Under the pieces are notes generated by a model, which saw only the letters and a list, made by a program, of their open reading frames with translations, had not been told where the DNA came from and did not search any database. Made by a program: the position numbers and the translations under genes. A DNA stretch of 64,000 nt. Source: Chitinophaga sancti (lineage in GTDB: Bacteria > Bacteroidota > Bacteroidia > Chitinophagales > Chitinophagaceae). Position 1 is the stretch's first letter. Each line of letters opens with the position of its first letter. The stretch lies in NCBI RefSeq assembly GCF_034087045.1, contig NZ_CP139247.1:3932001-3996000 (forward strand), given 5' to 3'. Shown piece after piece: positions 44,027 through 51,701 of the stretch.

Positions 44027-45190
44027 TTATGGCAAAATTATAAGTCGTTTCCCTTCTATACGATATTTGATTTCAACCTGATTTAATATTTTCAATACTT
44101 GTGACAGTTGAAGTGAGGTAGGGAGCTCTCCTTCGAATATGATGTCTGGTATTTTTCCTTCGTAGACGATCTCTATATCATACCAGCGGGCCAGTTGCCG
44201 CATCACTTGTTGTATTGTAGCCCCATCGAAGTTAAAATACCCATCTTTCCAGGCAATCACCTGGTCTGTATTGACATTACTTTCCATCTGAAGGGTGCCA
44301 TCGGGCATTGCTCTTACCTGTTGGCCAGGATTTAGCTGCATCGGTTTATGGCCCGGCGTTTCGATCAATACAGCGCCATTCAATAAGGTGGTATTCATAC
44401 TTGCTTCATCGCCATATGCATTGACATTAAAGCTGGTTCCCAATACCTTCACCTGCATGCGATCATTCACTGAAACACAAAAAGGCTTTGCTGGATCTTT
44501 GGCTATTTCAAAATAAGCTTCTCCTGTAACCTTCACCAGGCGTTCTTTGTCGGTGAAAGCAGTAGGGAATTGCAAGCTGGAACCGGCATTCAGCCATACC
44601 TTTGAATTATCCGGCAATACCAGCTGGAATTTTCGTCCCCGGGGGGTATAAATATTATTATAGCTCACTCCTTCGGCTTTGGCGGCGTTATACAACAGTT
44701 TTCCATTGCTGAGTATGACCTGTGTACCTTGTTGGTTGGTGATAATGCCATTGCCGCTGCTATCCAATACGATCTTCTTTCCATTAGCAAGGGTCAATAC
44801 AGCCCCATGCCGACCGGGAGGAACGTCTTTTGTTGTTGCAATAGCATTCCCGGTGTGTCTTGTTGATACCCGGCTATTAAGCCAGTAACCTGCACCCATA
44901 ATAATGCAAAGCATTGCAGCTGCCCACCACCAGTAACTGTGATTGAGCGTACGGGTTTTCAGTGGTGGCCGGGCTTTTTGAAGTATTTTATCAACAATTG
45001 CATCTTTTTGAATATTGGTATATACCTGCTCTGCCTGCAAATCATCCCACGCTGCCTTTAGTACAGCAGGAAGTGTTCCATTTATATCGATGCTTTCGAG
45101 GAGGTTTATCAGCTCTTCTTTTTCGGCGGGATTGGCCTGACCATTAAACCACCGTTGAAATAGCTCCTCAAGCCTGGAAGATGTTTGCAT
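44027..45190 (-). CDS. FecR-family anti-sigma factor
   Basis: This 387-aa inner-membrane protein has an N-terminal cytosolic anti-sigma part (about 1-80), one transmembrane helix (YWWWAAAMLCIIMGAGYWL, about 85-103) and a periplasmic FecR domain (RKFQLVLPDNSKVWLNAGSS, TGEAYFEIAKDPAKPF). The C-terminal DUF4974/secretin-like domain (FNFDGATIQQVMRQLARWYD) contacts the STN domain of SusC. It holds the adjacent ECF sigma factor inactive until the transporter is loaded. Confidence 0.93.
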   Translation of the reverse strand: MQTSSRLEELFQRWFNGQANPAEKEELINLLESIDINGTLPAVLKAAWDDLQAEQVYTNIQKDAIVDKILQKARPPLKTRTLNHSYWWWAAAMLCIIMGAGYWLNSRVSTRHTGNAIATTKDVPPGRHGAVLTLANGKKIVLDSSGNGIITNQQGTQVILSNGKLLYNAAKAEGVSYNNIYTPRGRKFQLVLPDNSKVWLNAGSSLQFPTAFTDKERLVKVTGEAYFEIAKDPAKPFCVSVNDRMQVKVLGTSFNVNAYGDEASMNTTLLNGAVLIETPGHKPMQLNPGQQVRAMPDGTLQMESNVNTDQVIAWKDGYFNFDGATIQQVMRQLARWYDIEIVYEGKIPDIIFEGELPTSLQLSQVLKILNQVEIKYRIEGKRLIILP

Positions 45191-45242
45191 GAAAAAAGTA
45201 TTACTTTATAATAGGAACAACAGAAAAATGAAAAAGGGGCTA

Positions 45243-45839
45243 TCAGGTGGGGAATTTTTTTTTAATAAATAAAAGTAAGATCAATAAAAGGTCTTTATGT
45301 TTGGTTACATAGTTTATAATTGATTGGGTACCATATTGAAGGTATTTTTTCACAGTCTCCCTGGAAAGGCCGGTTGCAGTCGCAATCTCATTATATTTCA
45401 TTCCCTGCTGCCGGCTCATGATCCATACTTTTTGTTGCTGGGGAGGGAGTTGGGCAATTGCTTCTTCTATAAGACTTAACTGACGTTCCTGATTTTCTGG
45501 AGGATGGGTGGCGAGGAGTTCTTCATTATATTCCCATAGCTTTCTTTTTTTATTCTCGCGAACCATCTTTTTTATGATGTTCAGCGCATGGTTACGGGAG
45601 ATGACAAAGAGGTAGTTCCTGAAGTTGTGAATATTGCCCAAAGTTTCCCGTGTTGTCCAGATTTGCAGGAAAATATCCTGTACGATTTCTTCGGCTAGTT
45701 CGTTTGACTTTGTGAGATGTTGTATATATGTATGTAACAGATCAGCATAGAGGTGAAAGAGCTTTCGGTAAGCTTTTTCATTGCCCGCAGCTACAAGTGA
45801 AAGGAGCTCTGTGTTATTATCTGTAACGTCTGCAAACAA
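45243..45839 (-). CDS. ECF RNA polymerase sigma factor (Bacteroides expansion type)
   Basis: This 198-aa sigma-70 family factor has region 2 (YADLLHTYIQHLTKSNELAE, VQDIFLQIWTTRE) and region 4 (IAQLPPQQQKVWIMSRQQGM, YNEIATATGLSRETVKKYL). It has the C-terminal hydrophobic tail common in this group (LLLILLLFIKKK). The frame has no ATG near the 5' end; TTG at 45839 is the only good start, with an in-frame TAA four codons upstream of it. First gene of the PUL, encoded directly before the FecR gene. Confidence 0.92.
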   Translation of the reverse strand: MFADVTDNNTELLSLVAAGNEKAYRKLFHLYADLLHTYIQHLTKSNELAEEIVQDIFLQIWTTRETLGNIHNFRNYLFVISRNHALNIIKKMVRENKKRKLWEYNEELLATHPPENQERQLSLIEEAIAQLPPQQQKVWIMSRQQGMKYNEIATATGLSRETVKKYLQYGTQSIINYVTKHKDLLLILLLFIKKKFPT

Positions 45840-46010
45840 TCCGGAAATCTTTTAAATAGTGTAAAATTTCCCCTATTTAATAAAATTTATTGATTTTTTT
45901 TACAAAAAAAGATAAAAATAAATTAGAAGAATTTGGTTGAAGGATGTAGGGCGAGCCAGCAGCAGAGGATGATGCTTCATAATTCTTTCCTGATTCAAAA
46001 AGCTGCCTCA

Positions 46011-46052
46011 TCGTCCCGAACGAAGTGCGCTACCGGGCTGCGCTACATCCCG
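46011..46052 (-). pseudogene. 5' part of a tRNA-Pro(CGG) gene, decayed
   Basis: Reading the minus strand from 46052, the sequence CGGGATGTAGCGCAGCCCGG then TAGCGCACTTCG and TTCGGGACG is the acceptor 5' strand, the D-arm and the anticodon loop of a proline tRNA with anticodon CGG. The 3' side of the anticodon stem is disturbed (CGATG where CGAAG is expected), and no intact T-arm or 3' acceptor strand follows, only a faint resemblance down to about 45985. It is a tRNA fragment, perhaps left by an integrative element. Confidence 0.7.
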
Positions 46053-46123
46053 TTATTTTACTTTCATAATAAATTCACGAAAAAATCTGGCATATAATTC
46101 GCCTTCTATCCCTCAAGGTGCAA

Positions 46124-46131
46124 TATCTTTG
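46124..46131 (+). promoter_or_regulatory. -7 element of the following gene
   Basis: TATCTTTG matches TAnnTTTG exactly, 15 bp before the ATG at 46147. No TTG is found at the usual distance upstream. Confidence 0.5.
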
Positions 46132-46146
46132 CCCGCTACAAATACT

Positions 46147-46884
46147 ATGAAAAGATTACTATTAGCCGTTTTTCTCTATGCCGGCGTAAATGCTTCTGGT
46201 CAGGACAATCCTAATCCCAAAGCCGTTTCCGCCTTTATCACGCTTGTAAAACAACAGGATAAACAGGCGCTCGCCGATAAAGTCATATATCCTTTAAGAA
46301 GACAATATCCGTTGCCAGCTGTGAATAATAAGCAGGAATTCCTTGCCCGTTACAGTGAACTGTTTGATGATTCACTGATTTATATAATCGCTCATTCTGA
46401 CCCGGCAAAAGACTGGGCTTCAGGAGGGTGGAGGGGAATCTCTCTGAATCGGGGTCAGGTATGGCTGGATGATAATGGAAAGCTGATAGGGATCAATTAC
46501 CAGACGAAAACAGAAGCGGCAAAAAGAGCTACGCTGATAGAAGCGGATAAGAACCAGATCAATCCTTCTTTAAGAGATTATAAGCAACCGGTTTTAGCTT
46601 TTCAGACAGATAAATTCAAGGTGCGAATTGATGATATGGGGAGTAATAATTTCCGGTATACCAGCTGGCCAGTGAATGTCAGAACCATAGATCAGCCGGA
46701 GGTGGTGATTCAGGATGGGAAGTTGATACGTGAGGGCTCAGGAGGCAATCATTATTTCTCTTTTGAGAATGGGGCGTATACTTACAAGGTAGAGATCACT
46801 GTTATTGGAAAGGAGAAGTTGCCACCTACATTGACGATTTCAAAGGGGGATGAGACGATCATGACGCAGAAGGCAAAGAAGTAG
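46147..46884 (+). CDS. Exported protein of unknown function
   Basis: This 245-aa protein starts at the ATG at 46147 (MKRLLLAVFLYAGVNASGQ), a signal peptide. An upstream TTG lies within the promoter and is rejected. Residues about 25-100 (AVSAFITLVKQQDKQALADK and NNKQEFLARYSELFDD) resemble a small helical domain found in exported Bacteroidota proteins. The C-terminal part is beta-rich (NHYFSFENGAYTYKVEITVI). No enzymatic motif recognised. Confidence 0.65.
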   Translation: MKRLLLAVFLYAGVNASGQDNPNPKAVSAFITLVKQQDKQALADKVIYPLRRQYPLPAVNNKQEFLARYSELFDDSLIYIIAHSDPAKDWASGGWRGISLNRGQVWLDDNGKLIGINYQTKTEAAKRATLIEADKNQINPSLRDYKQPVLAFQTDKFKVRIDDMGSNNFRYTSWPVNVRTIDQPEVVIQDGKLIREGSGGNHYFSFENGAYTYKVEITVIGKEKLPPTLTISKGDETIMTQKAKK

Positions 46885-46900
46885 CTAATTGTACGGGGCC

Positions 46901-46928
46901 TGACTAAATTCAAAATGATACACTACTC
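46901..46928. mobile_element. Solitary insertion-sequence end remnant
   Basis: TGACTAAATTCAAAATGATA followed by CACTACTC matches the inner parts of both ends of the element at 21006-21139: 17 of 20 bases against 21101-21120, and a similar score against the reverse complement of the left end. Nothing else of a transposon is seen here. Confidence 0.45.
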
Positions 46929-46975
46929 ATCATTTTATTTTTAAATCCAGAAAAATAGCCTAACTTAAATAAATT

Positions 46976-47001
46976 GCCCCAGCCGGTAATCCAGCTGGGG
47001 C
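46976..47001. terminator. Hairpin terminator after the hypothetical gene
   Basis: GCCCCAGC pairs with GCTGGGGC around a 10-nt loop. The T run is weak on either strand. The rest of the 427-bp gap 46885-47311 shows only the IS-end remnant and the promoter of the next gene. Confidence 0.55.
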
Positions 47002-47239
47002 TTCCCATTAAAATTGTAAAATAAACAAACTAGTATGGCTATACTAAACGAATACCCACTGCTGTTTATCTGAGTTACAAATTTACATCCTTTATCTCCT
47101 CCTATTAAATCCCACATTAATCATTAGTCATTTCGCTGTACAATCATTAAAATTTAAAAAAAATCACATCATTTTCAGAAAATTGTCCATTCCCCGGTAA
47201 AAAGTCGTTGTACTTTTCATCTTTTTTCCGGTTTCGCTA

Positions 47240-47269
47240 TTGTTGTTAGAACACAAATATTTAATTTCG
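47240..47269 (+). promoter_or_regulatory. Sigma-A type promoter of the YceI gene
   Basis: TTG (47240-47242), 19-nt spacer, TAATTTCG (47262-47269), close to the TTG/TAnnTTTG consensus and 43 bp upstream of the ATG at 47312. Confidence 0.65.
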
Positions 47270-47311
47270 GTGATATAATACATTGTCTTTTAATTAAAAA
47301 AATCGAAAACC

Positions 47312-47986
47312 ATGAAGCAAACTGTATCTGCTATTGCTTTAATGCTTGCACTGGCCGCTTGTGGCGGTGGTACTAAACCTGAACAGGCTAAAACCTCCGA
47401 AGCACAGGAAGCTGCTGCTACCACCGGTGCTGCTTACACCATCGACACTGCTGCTACTACCGTTGACTGGAAAGCTACCCACAAAGGTGGTATGGCTCCT
47501 CGTTGGGGTGTTATCAAGGTGTCTTCCGGTACCCTGAACGTTGAAAACGGCACTATTACCAGTGGTGAATTCGAAGTAAACATGAATTCCCTGACCACTG
47601 ATCCTGCATCTGTTACTGAAAAGGATAAGAAATCCACTGATCTGGATGGCCACCTGAAAAGCGCAGACTTCTTCAATGTTGAGAAGTTCCCGGCTGCTAA
47701 ATTCGTTATCACTGCCGTAGCTCCTTACGACAGCACTAAAGCTAAGAGCCTGGAAGCAGGTGCAACTAATCTGATCAGCGGTAACCTGACCCTGAAAGAT
47801 AGCACCCTGAACATCACCTTCCCTGCTGTAGTTACTGTGTCTGAAGGCGACGTAACTGCTACTGCTAAATTCGTGATTGACAGAACCGCATGGGGTATCC
47901 ACTACAAAACTGAAGGTAGCCCTGAAAACTGGGTGATTAGCAAGGATATCGAAATCGGCTTCAAAGTGAAGGCTGTTAAGAAATAA
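47312..47986 (+). CDS. YceI-family lipoprotein
   Basis: This 224-aa protein is a lipocalin-like YceI-family member that binds isoprenoid-type lipids or quinones. A lipobox (LALAACGGG, Cys17) implies membrane anchoring. The YceI domain covers about 45-222: TTVDWKATHKGGMAPRWGVI, then LKSADFFNVEKFPAAKFVIT and FVIDRTAWGIHYK. Codon choice (many GCT, GGT, AAA and CTG codons) is more biased than in neighbours, which suggests high expression. Own promoter and terminator. Confidence 0.92.
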   Translation: MKQTVSAIALMLALAACGGGTKPEQAKTSEAQEAAATTGAAYTIDTAATTVDWKATHKGGMAPRWGVIKVSSGTLNVENGTITSGEFEVNMNSLTTDPASVTEKDKKSTDLDGHLKSADFFNVEKFPAAKFVITAVAPYDSTKAKSLEAGATNLISGNLTLKDSTLNITFPAVVTVSEGDVTATAKFVIDRTAWGIHYKTEGSPENWVISKDIEIGFKVKAVKK

Positions 47987-48012
47987 TTGCTATCAGCATA
48001 TGCTGAAAAAAT

Positions 48013-48049
48013 AAAAGGCCCGCATCGTAGGATGCGGGCCTTTTATTTT
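48013..48049 (+). terminator. Terminator of the YceI gene
   Basis: A 14-bp stem (AAAAGGCCCGCATC with GATGCGGGCCTTTT), 4-nt loop, then ATTTTT. Confidence 0.88.
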
Positions 48050-48110
48050 TGAAAAACAGAACAATAAATAAAGTAACAATATCGATACAAATACCTCCAA
48101 TTCCCCTAAA

Positions 48111-48195
48111 ACGAAAAAGAGGTAGCAGAGATGCTACCTCAATAAATTATCTGGTCCTTTGAAAACCTAATTTGTATTATTCCCCTTCAAATATT
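48111..48195 (-). ncRNA. Candidate small RNA of about 85 nt (orphan promoter and terminator)
   Basis: On the minus strand a promoter-like pair (TTG at 48233-48231, 21 nt, TACATTTG at 48209-48202) is followed about 75 nt later by the hairpin GAGGTAGCA/TGCTACCTC (48119-48140) with tail TTTTTCGTTTT. No start codon lies in the transcript and no minus-strand gene is near. The middle part reads ATTAGGTTTTCAAAGGACC. The remainder of the 482-bp gap 47987-48468 holds the YceI terminator and AT-rich sequence only. Confidence 0.45.
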
Positions 48196-48468
48196 GGTAT
48201 GCAAATGTAACAACCTTTTTCCGCTCTTTCCAAATCTTTTTTCCCTCCCAAATACTGCACAATAACCAATCACCTCAATTTCAACCATCTCTCTCCGTTA
48301 TACTCACATAAAGAATATACCTACCTGAAAATATATTTTATTATATAAAAAAATATCATAATTTACTTATCTCATAAACCATCATCGACACATACAGCTA
48401 CCGTGATATTGAACCCTTTTTAACCAGAACCAGCGCCTGTATGCATTGAAAACTTTATCCTATACCCG

Positions 48469-50640
48469 ATGCCAAAAATCTATTCCCTGTCTCTGGCATT
48501 GCTTTTATCTCAATTACAGCTAAAAGCACAATATGCCGATACCGGAACAGGATCCCTCAAAGAGCAGATCTACTGGTGCAACTGGGCCGGTTTTACCATT
48601 ACCGAAGGGGCCACTAAAACATTTATTACCAGTGATAGCCTCACTGTTACCGCCACCTTTTCCGACGTTACAGGTACTACTCCCGTACCTAACTATATGT
48701 CTTACGCCGGCTATGACTTCAATAACCCAGCCATCAAAGGCTCTTTAAATACCAACAGCAGCGCGCATTTCAAAGTGTCCTTTACCGCCACCCGGAATAA
48801 TACTCCCATACCCGTTACCATGGTCGCCATCGGTACCGGCAGCACTACTTATACAGATGCCTGCAGCACTTCGATGGCGTTAAGTACTGATACGACCGAA
48901 GTCACTATGGGAAATGCCTCCACCGTCATCTTCGGTATCCTGGCAGGATTCGACAGGGGAGACCTGCCGGCTTCCTACGGCTATGCCGCCCATGAACTCA
49001 ATTATATCCCTTGTACCCTCACCCAACAATCAAATTTCTACTTAGGTGCCATCGTCCCCGATGCCGACACGCTAAAAGCCACTGATGACGTTGCCGACGA
49101 AGATGCGATCACCACTTTTCCTCCATATACAGGAGGAGGGGAGTACGAAATCACAATTCCGGTATACGCCACTACAACCGCATACGTCTCCGCGTGGTTC
49201 GACTTCAACCGCAATGGTACCTTCGATGCAAATGAAATCGCTATCGATACTATAACAGCAAATACCGCCACTTTAAAATGGTCAGACATCCCGGCACGAC
49301 TCCCTGCCGGCAAAGTGTCTCCATCCGCCTTTCGCTTCCGCATCTCCGATACGCTTATCACCAGTCCCACCGGCTATGCGCCCAATGGCGAAGTCGAAGA
49401 CTATTTTATTCCTCTCACTGCACCCTGCGATGTAAAAGTTAGCACGCTCCCCGACGTTATTCTCTGCGCAGGTAGGTCCACGCAGCTCAGTGCTACGGGT
49501 GCTACCTCCTATAAATGGACACCTGCTACTTTCCTGAATGCCGATACCATCGCTCAACCTGTGGCCAGTCCAACCATCACCACAAAATACACCGTAGCAG
49601 GAACAGACGCTTATGGCTGCACAGGCGAAGCTTCGCTCACGATCAATGTGAATCCTTCTCCCGTTATCACCACCAGCAAGGATACCTCCATGTGTACGGG
49701 CACCACTATCCAGTTATCAGGCGTTTCAGATATTCCTGCCAGTTATACCTGGTCGCCAGCCAAAGGATTAAGTAACACGACCATCACAAACCCTACTGCC
49801 AGCCCTGACACCACCACCAATTACATCATTACCGCATCTACCATCTACGGCTGCCGTACTTCTAAAAAAATATATATCAATGTAACTCCGACGCCTGTAT
49901 TGAAGGTCACCCCCGACTCACCCGCTGTGTGCATCGGTCAGTCTGTGATCATGACCGCCGCCGGTGGCGATGAATATGCATGGCTTACATCAAATGATTC
50001 CCTGCTTACCACAAGTACGGCTTTAAACATTTCACCCCTGCACGATACTACTTTCAAGGTCTACATCAGGGACTACGCCTGCAAGCTCGCCGATACCCTC
50101 GTGGTACCCGTGATCGTATACGATACACCCAGGACTACCATTGCCAAATCAGGCGACATTGACTGTGCCAACGCCAGCATCAGTTTAAAAGCAACAGGAG
50201 GCATCTATTACACCTGGGAAACTGCTCCCGGCATCACCAATACGCATACCGCCAGTCCGGCCGTATCCCCGCTGGAAACGACTACTTACGAAGTCACTAT
50301 TATGGATGGTCATGGCTGTACCAATGTAGAAAGTATAACCGTCAATGTGGATGTCGCTCTCGCCTTCACCCGTTATCCCATACCTTCGGCATTTACACCT
50401 AACGGAGATGGTAAAAATGATTGCTTTGGACTAAAACGTTGGGGGGAAACCTCCGGGTTTGAGTTTAATATTTTCAACCGGGTAGGTCGGATCGTATATG
50501 CATCAGATTCACCAGATGCTTGCTGGGACGGTACTTCCAAAGGCGAACCTTTACCTGTGGGTACATATATTTACATGATCCGCGCCAGAACTATCTGTGG
50601 TGATGTCGTAAGAAAAGGCACCATCCTGCTAATCCGTTGA
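48469..50640 (+). CDS. Large surface protein with GEVED domain and C-terminal gliding-motility/T9SS sorting domain
   Basis: This 723-aa exported protein has a signal peptide (YSLSLALLLSQLQLKAQ). The GEVED domain lies at about 210-320 (ending NGEVEDYFIPL). Several PKD/Ig-like repeats follow, each with a paired cysteine pattern and endings such as TTKYTVAGTDAYGCTG, TTNYIITASTIYGC and TTTYEVTIMDGHGC. The C-terminal CHU_C domain starts near residue 640 (SAFTPNGDGKNDCFGL) and directs type IX secretion and surface attachment. Likely an adhesin. Confidence 0.9.
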   Translation: MPKIYSLSLALLLSQLQLKAQYADTGTGSLKEQIYWCNWAGFTITEGATKTFITSDSLTVTATFSDVTGTTPVPNYMSYAGYDFNNPAIKGSLNTNSSAHFKVSFTATRNNTPIPVTMVAIGTGSTTYTDACSTSMALSTDTTEVTMGNASTVIFGILAGFDRGDLPASYGYAAHELNYIPCTLTQQSNFYLGAIVPDADTLKATDDVADEDAITTFPPYTGGGEYEITIPVYATTTAYVSAWFDFNRNGTFDANEIAIDTITANTATLKWSDIPARLPAGKVSPSAFRFRISDTLITSPTGYAPNGEVEDYFIPLTAPCDVKVSTLPDVILCAGRSTQLSATGATSYKWTPATFLNADTIAQPVASPTITTKYTVAGTDAYGCTGEASLTINVNPSPVITTSKDTSMCTGTTIQLSGVSDIPASYTWSPAKGLSNTTITNPTASPDTTTNYIITASTIYGCRTSKKIYINVTPTPVLKVTPDSPAVCIGQSVIMTAAGGDEYAWLTSNDSLLTTSTALNISPLHDTTFKVYIRDYACKLADTLVVPVIVYDTPRTTIAKSGDIDCANASISLKATGGIYYTWETAPGITNTHTASPAVSPLETTTYEVTIMDGHGCTNVESITVNVDVALAFTRYPIPSAFTPNGDGKNDCFGLKRWGETSGFEFNIFNRVGRIVYASDSPDACWDGTSKGEPLPVGTYIYMIRARTICGDVVRKGTILLIR

Positions 50641-50717
50641 GCTAAATCCATTTTGCAAAAAATAAATTTTGGGCTCATAGATATTTCCTATTTTAAAGGA
50701 CTAAAAATCATGACCCT

Positions 50718-51134
50718 ATGTTCAAAAAAACAAGGCGCCAATTCTTAGCCACCGCCGGGAAAACAGCCGCTCTCACCAGTATCGCTTCCCTGTCAGGCAC
50801 TGCGCTCATGGCTAAGCCAACTGAAAAGGTATTTGTACACCATGTCTACTTCTGGCTCAAAAACCCGGACAGCCAGGAAGATAAAGCAAAGCTGATTGAA
50901 GGACTACAAACGCTGGCGAAAACCGCCAAAACCATTCGCCAACATCATATTGGATTGCCATCTACCACCAACCGCGAAGTGATTGACCGCTCTTACCAGG
51001 TATCCTGGCTGCTGTTCTTCAAAAATAAAGCAGATCAGGACATCTATCAGACCGATCCTGCACACCTGGCATTCATCAAAAACTGTTCTACCCTCTGGCA
51101 AAAGGTGATCGTCTACGATGCAGAGGATATATAG
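50718..51134 (+). CDS. Dabb (stress-responsive A/B barrel) protein with Tat signal
   Basis: This 138-aa protein has a twin-arginine leader (KKTRRQFLATAGKTAA). The A/B barrel domain (about 38-135) shows VFVHHVYFWLKNPDSQEDKA, IRQHHIGLP and DQDIYQTDPAHLAF. Dabb proteins form dimeric barrels of the kind seen in small oxygenases and cyclases. Substrate unknown. It lies 77 bp after the adhesin stop. Confidence 0.82.
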   Translation: MFKKTRRQFLATAGKTAALTSIASLSGTALMAKPTEKVFVHHVYFWLKNPDSQEDKAKLIEGLQTLAKTAKTIRQHHIGLPSTTNREVIDRSYQVSWLLFFKNKADQDIYQTDPAHLAFIKNCSTLWQKVIVYDAEDI

Positions 51135-51249
51135 CGTTAACCGCTCATTAACCTTAAAAGACAGGAATAATTCTTTACTTCGGCCTATCAACCAAATACA
51201 CACACACAGCACAACAACGTTATGTTAAAACATATATGATGATCTGTAT

Positions 51250-51642
51250 ATGACATTAGTATACCGCTATTTGTATTACCATTATTACTTATTGGCACAA
51301 AAATTTACAAAACGGTATGCAAGAGGGAATGCCGTTTTATATCTGACTGCGGTGGGTTTTATGGTGCTATTACCATTCGTGATAGCCAGCTTTATTATGA
51401 TCTTTGATCAGGTGTCTTACGGCTTCCTGACGGCTATCGCCGCAGGGTTTACCATCTTTATCTATTCGATAAACCGATGCTATTTCAGCCGGAAAACAGT
51501 CATTCGCAGAACTTATAAAGAATTTGCCCATCAAAGTGAGCAAGCCATACATGATGGTCTCATTTTCGCCACCGGCCTACTCGTACTGGCACCTGTACTT
51601 TTCCTCCTCCTGCTTGGCTTTATGTCGCTGCTGGACCGATAA
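51250..51642 (+). CDS. Small integral membrane protein, unknown
   Basis: This 130-aa protein has three hydrophobic helices (VLYLTAVGFMVLLPFVIASF, YGFLTAIAAGFTIFIYSI and a C-terminal LLVLAPVLFLLLLGF) and a basic Tyr-rich N terminus. No family recognised. Followed directly by a terminator. Confidence 0.65.
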   Translation: MTLVYRYLYYHYYLLAQKFTKRYARGNAVLYLTAVGFMVLLPFVIASFIMIFDQVSYGFLTAIAAGFTIFIYSINRCYFSRKTVIRRTYKEFAHQSEQAIHDGLIFATGLLVLAPVLFLLLLGFMSLLDR

Positions 51643-51644
51643 TA

Positions 51645-51676
51645 AAAAAGCAGCGGACCAGCCGCTGCTTTTTGTT
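51645..51676 (+). terminator. Terminator of the membrane protein gene
   Basis: AAAAAGCAGCGG pairs with CCGCTGCTTTTT around a 5-nt loop, then GTTTTCC. It is also placed to act on the convergent receptor gene. Confidence 0.85.
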
Positions 51677-51701
51677 TTCCCCATATCCTACGATAAAAAA
51701 A

